Both the position numbers and the translations under genes were made by a program. Shown one piece after another: positions 1-7,052 of a DNA stretch of 9,949 nucleotides (positions within the stretch are counted from its first letter, which is position 1; every line of letters starts with the position of its first letter). The stretch is taken from positions 1-9,949 of the forward strand of contig JAOZMN010000088.1 in the NCBI GenBank assembly GCA_029934265.1. Direction: 5' to 3'. This stretch comes from Bacteroidales bacterium. Lineage in GTDB: Bacteria; Bacteroidota; Bacteroidia; Bacteroidales; JAADGE01. Below the pieces are notes generated by a model. That model did not search any database. It was not told the origin of the DNA and saw nothing but the letters and a program-made list of their open reading frames with translations.

Positions 1-1077
1 ACTTTTACCGATAAATTTGCACTTGCACAATACAGTGCTCCTCCATTGTCGCTCCCGCTCGTGGTCAAAACTTTCCGACAAGAACTCGGAAAAAGTCCAT
101 TGAAAATCTTCGATAAATTTTCAAAAAGTGCAATAAATGCAGCATCTATCGGACAGGTTCATTCAGCGGAAATTAAAGACAAAAAACTTGCCGTTAAAAT
201 TCAATATCCCGGAATTGCAGACAGCTTACAGTCTGATATAAAAATGGTTAAACCTTTTGCTTTAAAATTTATGAATATAACAAAAGCAGAGCTTAATCAT
301 TATGCTGAAGAGGTAGAAATTATGCTTATGAAAGAAACCGACTATACCGGCGAGCTTAACAGGTCAGTTGAAATTGCCGAGGCTTGCCGAAATATCGAAA
401 ATTTACATTTTGCAAAATACTATCCCGAATTTTCTTCCAAGCGAATTATTACAATGGATTGGATTGAAGGGCAAATTCTTGATGATTTTATTGCAAGCGA
501 AACTTCTCAAAAACTCAGAAATAAAATCGGGCAGGCAATTTGGGATTTTTATGCTTTTCAGATGCACACTTTAAAGAAATTTCATGCCGACCCACATTCC
601 GGAAATTTCATCGTAACTGATTCCGGGAAGTGCGGTATTATAGATTTCGGTGCAGTGAAATCTATACCGGATTATTTATACGAACCTTATTTTAAAATCG
701 TACTGCTCGACCCCGAAAAAGACACCGCCGAAATTGATGATATTTTCATAAAAATGAATATGCTTACAGAAAAAGATACTGCAGAAGAAAAAGCTTTTTT
801 CAAAAAAATGTTTTCAGAACTTATCGAACTTGTAAAACGTCCTTTCAAAACCGATTATTTCGATTTCGGAGCAACAGGATTACTTGATGAAATGTTCAAT
901 TTAAGTCAAAAATATGCAAAAAATAAGATTTTGCGTAAAGCAAACTCGGCTCGCGGTGTCCGAGATGCAATTTATTTGAACCGCACTTTTTTCGGAATGT
1001 ACTCTATTTTGAATCGTCTGAAAGCTAATGTTTGTACCAATAGAGGGGAAGGTTTTTGTTTTACGAACGAAAAATGA
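1..1077 (+). CDS. ABC1/UbiB-family atypical kinase, 5' end outside window
   Basis: The frame is open to base 1, so the start lies upstream; the TTG at 46 is internal. The visible 358 residues carry the ABC1/UbiB signature in order: the alanine-rich AASIGQVH segment (bases 139-162), the VKIQYPG strand with the conserved Lys, the ETDYTGELN helix, the catalytic-loop HADPHSGN (Asp codon 589-591), and the metal-binding IIDFG (Asp codon 643-645). All kinase-like core residues are therefore present. Members of this family are ATP-binding proteins with a protein-kinase-like fold, and UbiB/COQ8 homologues support isoprenoid quinone synthesis or membrane lipid homeostasis. The substrate of this one cannot be told from sequence. 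It lacks an obvious C-terminal pair of membrane helices of the kind found in E. coli UbiB; instead it ends with a soluble helical region and a short cysteine-containing tail. It converges on the SPFH gene and ends 16 bases before a terminator. The family is certain; a role in quinone metabolism is inference. Confidence 0.9.
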   Translation, partial: TFTDKFALAQYSAPPLSLPLVVKTFRQELGKSPLKIFDKFSKSAINAASIGQVHSAEIKDKKLAVKIQYPGIADSLQSDIKMVKPFALKFMNITKAELNHYAEEVEIMLMKETDYTGELNRSVEIAEACRNIENLHFAKYYPEFSSKRIITMDWIEGQILDDFIASETSQKLRNKIGQAIWDFYAFQMHTLKKFHADPHSGNFIVTDSGKCGIIDFGAVKSIPDYLYEPYFKIVLLDPEKDTAEIDDIFIKMNMLTEKDTAEEKAFFKKMFSELIELVKRPFKTDYFDFGATGLLDEMFNLSQKYAKNKILRKANSARGVRDAIYLNRTFFGMYSILNRLKANVCTNRGEGFCFTNEK

Positions 1078-1093
1078 GAAACACTGTGTAAAT

Positions 1094-1134
1094 AAAAACA
1101 AGGGATACACTCTAAATGAATCCCTTGCTTTTTT
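1094..1134. terminator. Bidirectional rho-independent terminator
   Basis: A perfect 8-bp stem, CAAGGGAT (1099-1106) with ATCCCTTG (1120-1127), encloses a 13-nt loop. On the + strand it is followed by a T run (1129-1134). On the - strand it is followed by the complement of the A run 1094-1098, also a T run. It lies between the convergent UbiB-like gene (ends 1077) and the SPFH gene (ends 1156), so it can stop transcription from both sides. Confidence 0.8.
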
Positions 1135-1155
1135 ATATGAAAATTTATATTTTCA

Positions 1156-2295
1156 CTACATCGGTGGAGGTGGTGGAGGTGGTGGTGGAGGCATTGCTCC
1201 GAACAATCCGGAAGTTTCAGGAACTTGTCCTGCTGCCGTCCAACCTTGCATTCCTTGTTTCCAAACCAAAGTATCTTTTGTAATCTGATTTTGTGCAACC
1301 ATTTGTTGCAAAGTCGCTATCGGGAAAGGTCCTTGTTGTTGTCCGTTTATTGATGCGTAAAGTTGTACCATCGGTGGTGGCGGCGGTGGAGTTGCCATCT
1401 GTCCTCCGGGTGCTTGATTTTGTGAATAATTTTGATTTTGTTGATTCATCTGATTTTGATTCATCATTTGTTGCATCATTGCCATTCCCATCATACCTTC
1501 CATACCACCTCCGGCTCCGGGGTTTTTAGCGGCACCTTCCATTGCATCGGCAGATTTCATTTGCTGATATTTATTCATATCGCCAAGCATATTCATTCCT
1601 GTACCTTCATCAAGTTTTGCTTGTAGTTTTTCAGGCAAACTGATACTCGAAATCAAGAATTTTACAACATCAAGTCCATAATCATTAAATTCTTCTAAGA
1701 GTTGAGTTTGACAAAATTTAGATATATCTTTATAATTTTGAGCCATATCTAAAAGTGGAGTTTTACTTTCTCCGAGTGCATCAATAAACTGGGTAACAAT
1801 AAGACTTCTAAGCTCACCGGATACTTCTTCGGAAGAAAAATTGCCGTCTGTTCCGGATACTTCTTTAATAAATTTGACAGGGTCGGTAATTTTTATCGAA
1901 TATGTACCGAATGCACGTAAAGTTACACGTCCGAAATCAGCATCTCTCAAATAAAAAACGTTTGGTGTTCCCCATTTTTGATTTGTAAAAGTTTTGGTGT
2001 TTAAAAAATATACCTCTGCTTTAAAAGGACTGTTAAATCCGTGTTTCCAACCTTTTAGTGTTGAAAGTATAGGTAAGTTTTCAGTTTTTAAAGTGTATCT
2101 TCCCGGAGGAAATACATCGGCGATTTGTCCTTCGTTAATAAAAACCGCAACTTGCGACTCCCGCACTGTCAGTTGTGCTCCATTTTTAATTTCATTTCCT
2201 CGCCTTTCGTAACGCCACACCATTGTGTCATGCGAACTGTCTAACCATTCTATAATGTCTATCAGTTCTGCTTTAAGCTTATCCCAAAATGCCAT
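1156..2295 (-). CDS. SPFH-domain protein with C-terminal GYF_2 domain and polyproline tail
   Basis: This 379-residue protein has an N-terminal amphipathic helix (about 1-20) and an SPFH/prohibitin-like domain (about 45-225) of the 'virion core protein'/YdjI type, with the characteristic ESQVAVFINEGQIADVFPPG entry. A Gly/Met/Gln/Asn-rich linker follows (about 255-302), then six prolines (303-308), a GYF_2 domain (about 311-365; note the QGPF and LVWKQGMQGW motifs), and ten consecutive prolines (369-378) before a final Met. There is no signal peptide or membrane helix, so it is probably a cytoplasmic or membrane-associated scaffold. YdjI-type proteins elsewhere work with PspA-like membrane-stress proteins, but no such partner is adjacent here. 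The ATG at 2295 is chosen because MAFWDKLK matches the usual family start. The upstream region holds a perfect inverted repeat (2331-2365). The gene converges on the UbiB-like gene across a shared terminator. Domain calls are firm; cellular role is unknown. Confidence 0.9.
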   Translation of the reverse strand: MAFWDKLKAELIDIIEWLDSSHDTMVWRYERRGNEIKNGAQLTVRESQVAVFINEGQIADVFPPGRYTLKTENLPILSTLKGWKHGFNSPFKAEVYFLNTKTFTNQKWGTPNVFYLRDADFGRVTLRAFGTYSIKITDPVKFIKEVSGTDGNFSSEEVSGELRSLIVTQFIDALGESKTPLLDMAQNYKDISKFCQTQLLEEFNDYGLDVVKFLISSISLPEKLQAKLDEGTGMNMLGDMNKYQQMKSADAMEGAAKNPGAGGGMEGMMGMAMMQQMMNQNQMNQQNQNYSQNQAPGGQMATPPPPPPMVQLYASINGQQQGPFPIATLQQMVAQNQITKDTLVWKQGMQGWTAAGQVPETSGLFGAMPPPPPPPPPPM

Positions 2296-2330
2296 AGTAT
2301 ATAATTTTAAAGATTAATTTTTATTGTGCT

Positions 2331-2365
2331 TTTAGTATTTCCGACAAAGTACCACAAATACTAAA
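2331..2365. repeat. Perfect 10-bp inverted repeat upstream of the SPFH gene
   Basis: TTTAGTATTT (2331-2340) and AAATACTAAA (2356-2365) are exact reverse complements separated by 15 bases. The repeat sits 35 bases upstream of the SPFH start codon. No T run follows it on the - strand, so it does not look like a terminator for rpoD. It could be an operator for a dimeric regulator or a stem-loop in the SPFH 5' leader. I found no clear TAnnTTTG promoter nearby to position it relative to transcription. Confidence 0.5.
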
Positions 2366-2446
2366 CCGGTAATTCTATTTTGGTTTAAAATTAGTAAATT
2401 TACCTGTAATTTCAAAATTTTATTTATCAAAAATGTTTTTGCAATC

Positions 2447-2474
2447 TATTCATTATAATTTATTCATTATAATC
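2447..2474. repeat. Two tandem 14-bp direct repeats just after rpoD
   Basis: TATTCATTATAATT (2447-2460) is followed immediately by TATTCATTATAATC (2461-2474), which matches at 13 of 14 bases. The pair lies 3 bases beyond the stop codon of the sigma factor gene on its downstream side. It is AT-rich and is probably a simple slippage duplication. I see no hairpin or T run that would make it a terminator. Confidence 0.6.
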
Positions 2475-2477
2475 TGT

Positions 2478-3329
2478 TTATAAATATTTTTTCAAAATAG
2501 CACTTCGCCGGCGTAAAGTTTTTATTGTTCTTCCTTTTACTTGTCGTACTCTTTCTCTTGTCAGATTAAAACGTTCTCCTATTTCTTCAAGAGTTTGAAC
2601 TCCCTCATTTGAAAGCCCGTAATACAGTTTTATAATTTCGGCCTCTCTTGAGGGAAGACTGCCAAGCACTCTCAGAATTTCTTTTGTTAAAGATTCCTTG
2701 AGTAATTTTTTGTCCGTAGCCGAAGAGTCTGTTTTCAAAATATCGTATAAAGTTGTATCTTCGTCTCCTACTACCGGAGCGTCCATTGATACTGCTTTTG
2801 CTGAATTTTGCATTAATTTTTTTATTTCGTTCGGAGCAAAATCCAGTTCTTTTGCAATTTCGGAATATGTAGGTTCTCTTTCGTATTTTTGATAAAGCTC
2901 ATTGAAAACTTGATTAACTTTATTTATAGAGCCGAGTTTATTTAAAGGCAGTCGTACAATTCTTGCGTGTTCTGCAATAGCTTGCAGTATTGACTGTCGA
3001 ATCCACCAAACAGCATACGAAATAAATTTAAAACCTTTTGTTGCATCAAATCTACGTGCGGCTTTCATCAAGCCGATATTTCCTTCGCTTATAAGGTCGC
3101 TTAAACTGAGTCCTTGTCCTTGATATTGTTTGGAAACAGAAATTACAAAACGTAAATTGGCTCTGATAAGTTCGTTAAGAGCATCTAAATTTCCTTCCTT
3201 AATCAGCAAAGCAAGTTCAGCCTCTTTCTCAGGAGAAATAAGGTCATACCTGCTTATATCATGCAAATATTTATTCAAAGACTCTGCATCTCTGTTAGTT
3301 ACCTTCTTTGTTATCTTTAGCTGTTTCAT
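2478..3329 (-). CDS. rpoD: RNA polymerase sigma-70 factor, Bacteroidota RpoD type
   Basis: This protein directs RNA polymerase core to promoters. At 283 residues it matches the short primary sigma factor of Bacteroidota, which lacks the long N-terminal region 1.1 of E. coli RpoD. Region 1.2 covers about residues 14-45 (SLNKYLHDISRYDLIS). Region 2 covers about 50-120, with the core-binding DLISEGNIGLMKAARRFD and the -10 recognition/melting stretch KGFKFISYAVWWIRQSI. Region 3 begins with IVRLPLNKLGSINK (about 124-137). Region 4 spans about 218-280, with the -35 helix-turn-helix TLEEIGERFNLTRERVRQ. The ATG at 3329 is supported by the family's N-terminus (MRQLKIT-like). Region 4.2 after the recognition helix reads KGRTIKTLRRR, where I would expect an acidic residue as in KEKAIRRLR; this is a mild divergence. 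A consensus promoter lies directly upstream. Primary sigma factor is the best call; a second RpoD-like paralogue elsewhere cannot be excluded. Confidence 0.9.
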   Translation of the reverse strand: MKQLKITKKVTNRDAESLNKYLHDISRYDLISPEKEAELALLIKEGNLDALNELIRANLRFVISVSKQYQGQGLSLSDLISEGNIGLMKAARRFDATKGFKFISYAVWWIRQSILQAIAEHARIVRLPLNKLGSINKVNQVFNELYQKYEREPTYSEIAKELDFAPNEIKKLMQNSAKAVSMDAPVVGDEDTTLYDILKTDSSATDKKLLKESLTKEILRVLGSLPSREAEIIKLYYGLSNEGVQTLEEIGERFNLTRERVRQVKGRTIKTLRRRSAILKKYL

Positions 3330-3336
3330 TTCACAA

Positions 3337-3368
3337 CAAAATTAGTAAAAAAAAAATTAAAAAATCAA
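3337..3368 (-). promoter_or_regulatory. Candidate Bacteroidota-type promoter of rpoD
   Basis: On the - strand TTG (3368-3366) is followed after 21 bases by TAATTTTG (3344-3337). This is an exact match to the TAnnTTTG -7 element, with the TTG -33 element at a spacing inside the range described for Flavobacterium/Bacteroides promoters. The -7 box ends only 7 bases before the rpoD ATG, so transcription would begin at or very near the start codon. The surrounding DNA is very AT-rich, which raises the chance of a coincidental match. Confidence 0.45.
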
Positions 3369-3448
3369 TTTTATTTTTTTTGTTACATTATTATTTTGTT
3401 TTTTTACATATTTGATAACTTTTTATGTGTGAAAAGTTAAAAATAATA

Positions 3449-3465
3449 TAAGTATCGAATACTTA
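3449..3465. promoter_or_regulatory. Candidate operator: 7-bp-arm palindrome before the aminotransferase
   Basis: TAAGTAT (3449-3455) and ATACTTA (3459-3465) are perfect inverted repeats around the trinucleotide CGA. The site ends 27 bases before the aminotransferase start codon, in the divergent region shared with rpoD. Size and symmetry suit a dimeric DNA-binding protein, but no regulator gene is adjacent and AT-rich palindromes arise easily by chance. Confidence 0.3.
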
Positions 3466-3492
3466 AATTTAACATAAAAAAAACATTAACTA

Positions 3493-4815
3493 ATGAACAA
3501 AAACACACCAATTAATTACGAAATTGTAACAGAAAAACGAAAGGCAAGTAAATTGCCTTCAATCGGGACGGCAAGTATCAGAGAGCTTGTAAGGCTTGTA
3601 AATGAAATAGAACAAGCAAGCGGAGAAAAATTTATCAGAATGGAAATGGGAGTTCCCGGATTATTACCGCCGGAAGTAGGTACAAATGCCGAAATTGAAG
3701 CTCTTAAAAAAGGTGTAGCCTCTAAATATCCAATGATAGAAGGACTTGCACCATTAAAAACCGAAATAAGTCGATTTGTAAAATTATTTTTGGATATTGA
3801 AGTCGATGAAAAAGTTTGTATTCCGACAGTCGGCTCTATGCAAGGCTGTTTTGCTGTTTTTTTGGTCGCCAACAGGACAGATACCAAAAAAAAAGGAACT
3901 CTTTTTATAGACCCGGGATTTCCTGTTCAAAAACAACAATGTGATGTTATCGGTCAGAAATATAAAACTTTCGATGTATATAATTACAGAGGCAACAAAC
4001 TCAAAGATAAACTTGAAAGTTATCTTAAAGGTGGTGAAATTTCGACAATTTTATATTCAAATCCGAATAATCCTTCATGGATTTGCTTTACGGATAAGGA
4101 GTTAAAAATAATTGCCGAACTTGCCGACAAGTATGGTGTAATAATTGTTGAAGACCTTGCATATTTCGGTATGGATTTCCGAAAAAACTATTCGGAACCG
4201 GGCAAAGCACCGTTTCAGCCGACTGTTGCAAAATATACCGATAATTATATATTGCTTATTTCAAGTTCAAAATCGTTCAGTTATGCAGGACAAAGAATCG
4301 GTATGATGGTTGTTTCGCCTACTTTATTCGACAAAGAATATCCCGATTTGCAAAGATATTACAAAACTCCCGGTTTCGGATATTCCATGGTTTACGGAGC
4401 ATTGTATTCGCTGTCTTCAGGAGTTTCACACTCGGCTCAGTACGCACTGGCGGCAATGCTAAAAGCCACCAACGACGGAACATATAATTTTATAAATGAT
4501 GTAAAAATATACGGCGAACGTGCCAAAACAATGAAACGTCTTTTTATCGAAAACGGATTTAAAATTGTTTACGATAAAGATGAAGATGAAGATATTGCAG
4601 ACGGTTTTTATTTTACTTTTTCATATCCGAAAATGGAAAGCAACGAGCTTCTCGAAAAATTGTTATATTACGGAATAAGTGCAATTTCGCTCGAAATAAC
4701 AGGAAGCGAAAAAACGGAAGGCGTAAGAGCCTGCGTTTCGCAAACTCATGAAAATCAATTTGCAGATTTGGAAAAACGATTAAAACAATTTAATACGGAT
4801 TTTCCTGTAGCATAG
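3493..4815 (+). CDS. PLP-dependent aminotransferase, class I/II (fold type I)
   Basis: This 440-residue cytoplasmic enzyme is a fold-type I transaminase. Visible elements in order are: a GVPGLLPPE substrate-loop region (about 53-61); the cofactor-phosphate loop GSMQG (114-118); the SNPNNPSW block, whose Asn contacts the PLP ring (189-196); EDLAYFG with the PLP-nitrogen Asp221 and Tyr224; the Schiff-base lysine Lys260 in SSSKSFSYAGQRIG, with Arg268 for phosphate; and a C-terminal Arg412 (GVRACVS) that would bind the substrate carboxylate. All catalytic residues are present, so it should be active. The amino acid substrate cannot be assigned; it is not a typical AspC, HisC or BioF sequence. The ATG at 3493 is the first in frame after the divergent promoter region. 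A weak -7-like box, CATATTTG (3407-3414), and a palindrome (3449-3465) lie upstream. I see no terminator after it; 191 bases without a supportable feature separate it from the next gene. Confidence 0.9.
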   Translation: MNKNTPINYEIVTEKRKASKLPSIGTASIRELVRLVNEIEQASGEKFIRMEMGVPGLLPPEVGTNAEIEALKKGVASKYPMIEGLAPLKTEISRFVKLFLDIEVDEKVCIPTVGSMQGCFAVFLVANRTDTKKKGTLFIDPGFPVQKQQCDVIGQKYKTFDVYNYRGNKLKDKLESYLKGGEISTILYSNPNNPSWICFTDKELKIIAELADKYGVIIVEDLAYFGMDFRKNYSEPGKAPFQPTVAKYTDNYILLISSSKSFSYAGQRIGMMVVSPTLFDKEYPDLQRYYKTPGFGYSMVYGALYSLSSGVSHSAQYALAAMLKATNDGTYNFINDVKIYGERAKTMKRLFIENGFKIVYDKDEDEDIADGFYFTFSYPKMESNELLEKLLYYGISAISLEITGSEKTEGVRACVSQTHENQFADLEKRLKQFNTDFPVA

Positions 4816-5006
4816 TCTTCCGAACTGTAACTTTAAAGCTCCGGATATTAATTTGAAATAATCGGTATAAGATTTCCGGCAAGTTATTTGTTTTGTAAAA
4901 TTCAAAGAAAATATTATTACAAAAATTTCACAACATTTACTGATTTATAAACGTTTGCACAAATGCGTAAGCAACATAAAACGAATTGCAGACCTTATTC
5001 AATAAT

Positions 5007-5510
5007 ATGAAAATTTGTTTAAATATAAATTATAAAGAAAACAAAGCAAATATTGCCGGAATAACTTTCAGCGATTGGAAATCACCTATTGTTATTTCTT
5101 CAAAAAAAATCATTAAAAATGATATAGAAACTTACAATCCCGAAGAACTGTATAAAAAAGAACTTTCTTGTCTGCTCGAATTGTTGCAGACGTACGAACT
5201 TTCGGAAATAAATACAATAATTATAGACGGTTATGTCTATGCGGACGGCAATAAAAAGCAGGAAACCGGAGCATATTTATACGAAGCATTAGATAAAAAA
5301 ATTCCCGTTATAGGAATATCGAAAATTAAACGTTATGAATACAATTTAGTAACTAAAATTGTTTTCAGAGGAGACAGCTCTGACCCTTTATATATTACAA
5401 GTGTCGGTATAGATGAAGGTTATGCCGCTTTTATGATAAAAAATATGCACGGAGAATTAAGAATACCGACTTTATTGCAAGAAGCCGAAAAATTATCAAA
5501 AAGATGGTAG
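5007..5510 (+). CDS. Small endonuclease V-like protein with altered active site
   Basis: This 167-residue protein resembles the endonuclease V (Nfi) fold, which cleaves DNA or RNA near deaminated adenine (inosine). An N-terminal beta-hairpin (residues 2-30) precedes a helix with KKELSCLLELL, whose Glu52 should match the catalytic Glu. The core IIIDGYVYADG follows, where Asp74 fits the catalytic Asp of the DGxG motif. Next come the hydrophobic IPVIGISK strand (99-106), PLYITSVGIDEGYA (127-140, replacing the usual SPGH motif) and a RIPTLLQEA tail (152-160). It is shorter than classic Nfi (about 220 residues) and, from recall, similar to compact homologues in other Bacteroidales that contain DGYVY. 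At the first catalytic Asp (usually DVxY) this protein has Asn6 in LNINY (codon 5022-5024). Activity is therefore uncertain. The ATG at 5007 is preferred over an in-frame TTG at 4986. The stop codon overlaps the start region of the next gene, suggesting co-transcription. Confidence 0.65.
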   Translation: MKICLNINYKENKANIAGITFSDWKSPIVISSKKIIKNDIETYNPEELYKKELSCLLELLQTYELSEINTIIIDGYVYADGNKKQETGAYLYEALDKKIPVIGISKIKRYEYNLVTKIVFRGDSSDPLYITSVGIDEGYAAFMIKNMHGELRIPTLLQEAEKLSKRW

Positions 5511-6110
5511 TTGAAATTAGAAAAAAAATATTTTTAAGTGTTTTTATTTTGTTTTTTGGTTTTTTTTCGACAGCAACGGCACAAGCAATTATTTTTCGGA
5601 TTTTGATAAAGCAAACATCAAAACCGATGAAATTTATTCGACTTTTGACATCATCGTATCGGTAAATCCTGCGGAAGCCGGAACCGTATTCGGAGGCGGA
5701 ACTTACAATTCCGGCGAAACCTGCGATTTGCTTGCTGCTCCGAAACGGATTATTATTTTGTAAACTGGACAAAAGACGGCGAGCCGGTTTCAATCAGCGA
5801 AACATACAGTTTCACAGTAACCGAAGCCGGAAATTTTACGGCTAATTTTAAGCAAATTACAAACACCGACAATATTATAAAAATATCAGAAATCAAAATA
5901 TACAGCGGAGCGTATTACGGTATTTTTATTGTGGAAGGAAAAAAAATTCAACAAATTGAAATTATAGATATAGCAGGTAAAAAAAATCAAATTATCAATA
6001 ATCCGGACGAAAAAACAAAACTAAATCTTAATAGCCGACATAAAGGTATTTATTTTATAAATATCAAAATTAACAACAGTTATATAACACGAAAAATTTT
6101 ATTTCAATAA
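5504..6110 (+). pseudogene. Broken gene: T9SS-exported protein with one InlB B-like repeat, two frameshifts
   Basis: Three successive reading frames join into one recognisable protein of about 202 residues. The first frame (ATG 5504) gives a clear signal peptide, basic VVEIRKK, a hydrophobic core and a TATAQA cleavage site (to about 5587), then would stop at 5663. The second frame (from about 5587 to a stop at 5761) reads NYFSDFDKANIKTDE and then the first half of an InlB-B/Flg_new-like repeat, VNPAEAGTVFGGGTYNSGE. The third frame (from about 5742 to TAA 6108-6110) completes the repeat (YYFVNWTKDGEP, YSFTVTEAGNFTANF) and ends in a T9SS type A sorting domain (IEIIDIAGKK, GIYFINIKINN, TRKILFQ). 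Each junction is repaired by adding a single base, most simply an A in GCAATT (about 5585) and in CGAAAC (about 5743). The intact product would be exported by Sec and attached at the surface by T9SS. Either a pseudogene or two sequencing deletions could explain it. The start overlaps the end of the endonuclease V-like gene. Confidence 0.8.
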
Positions 6111-6134
6111 ACCGGCATTAAAATAAAAAAATCA

Positions 6135-7052
6135 TTGAAAAAAACGTATAACGATTTCTCTACATATTTTAAAAACCGGTTTTCCGAAAGAGTACAAAAA
6201 ATTTCCGTTGATGCCGGCTTTACTTGTCCGAACAGAGATGGCACAAAATCCTCCGGCGGTTGTACTTACTGCAACAACGATACTTTTAACCCGTTTTATT
6301 GCAGTCCGAAAAAAAGCGTTACACAACAACTGCAAGAGGGAATAAAATTTTTCTCAAAAAAATATAAATCTCAAAAATATCTTGCTTATTTTCAGGCTTA
6401 TTCAAATACTTATGCGGATATTTCCGTACTGAAAAAACTTTACAAAGAAGCATTAAGCGTTCCGGGAGTTGTCGGGCTTGTAATTGCCACTCGTCCGGAT
6501 TGTATTGATAATCAAAAACTTGACTATATAGAAGAACTTGCAAGAAAACATTATATTCTTTTGGAATACGGTGTGGAAACTTGCAATAATGAAAGTTTGA
6601 AATTAATTAACAGGCAACATACTTTCGAGGATTCCGTAAAAGCTCTCGAAATGACCAAAAACAGAGGGATAACTATCGGTATTCATCTAATTTTCGGTTT
6701 GCCGGGAGAAACAGAAAAATCAATGCTCGATAATGCAAAAATAATTTCCGATTTACCGTTTCAAACTCTCAAAATGCACCAATTACAAATTGTAAAAGGT
6801 ACGAAAATGGCAAAAGATTTTGCTGAAAATCCTCAAAAATATAAACTTTTCACCGCAGAAGAATATATCGTATTTGTGGCAGATTTTCTCGAACTTTTAA
6901 ATCCCGAAATAATAGTAGAACGTTTTATTGCCGAATCACCTCCGGATTATCTTATCGCTCCGAAATGGGGAGGTATCAAGAATTTTGAAATCATACACAA
7001 AATTGAAAAATTATTGAAAAGTCGTAATTCATATCAAGGGAAAAAACAGTGA
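6135..7052 (+). CDS. Radical SAM protein, YhcC/TIGR01212 family
   Basis: This 305-residue protein belongs to the YhcC-type radical SAM family, which uses a [4Fe-4S] cluster and S-adenosylmethionine; its substrate is not established to my knowledge. After an N-terminal YxxxSxYFKxRFxxRVQKISVDAGF stretch it carries CPNRDGTKSSGGCTYC (Cys31, Cys43, Cys46; C-x11-C-x2-C), the family's unusual cluster-binding pattern. Later landmarks are YFQAYSNTYA (67-76), IATRPDCID (115-123), LEYGVET (142-148) and IHLIFGLPGET (182-192). The C-terminal part (about 205-290) fits the family's extra C-terminal domain. No in-frame ATG exists between the preceding stop at 6108-6110 and the conserved region, so the TTG at 6135 (reading MKKTYNDF, as in homologues) is the likely start. 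It lies 24 bases after the broken T9SS gene. Its TGA (7050-7052) falls inside a heptamer repeat. Function beyond the family is unknown. Confidence 0.9.
   Translation: MKKTYNDFSTYFKNRFSERVQKISVDAGFTCPNRDGTKSSGGCTYCNNDTFNPFYCSPKKSVTQQLQEGIKFFSKKYKSQKYLAYFQAYSNTYADISVLKKLYKEALSVPGVVGLVIATRPDCIDNQKLDYIEELARKHYILLEYGVETCNNESLKLINRQHTFEDSVKALEMTKNRGITIGIHLIFGLPGETEKSMLDNAKIISDLPFQTLKMHQLQIVKGTKMAKDFAENPQKYKLFTAEEYIVFVADFLELLNPEIIVERFIAESPPDYLIAPKWGGIKNFEIIHKIEKLLKSRNSYQGKKQ

Noticed and set aside
46..48. TTG start for the UbiB-like gene
   Set aside because: The frame is open upstream to base 1 and the upstream residues (YSAPPL before SLPLV) fit the family, so the gene is simply cut by the window edge.
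1162..1191. GGT/GGA microsatellite
   Set aside because: It is simply the antisense of the ten-proline codon run at the end of the SPFH protein, not a separate element.
4816..5006. Possible promoter or small RNA between the aminotransferase and endonuclease V-like gene
   Set aside because: Only a weak -7-like box (AACGTTTG, 4950-4957) with no TTG at proper spacing, and no convincing hairpin with a T run.
5580..5763. Programmed ribosomal frameshifting in the T9SS gene
   Set aside because: No X-XXY-YYZ slippery heptamer or downstream stem is seen at either junction, and two separate shifts in a 200-residue protein would be very unusual.
5431..5793. 120-codon open frame on the - strand
   Set aside because: It is antisense to the endonuclease V-like and broken T9SS genes, has no recognisable domain, and the + strand frames show clear protein features.
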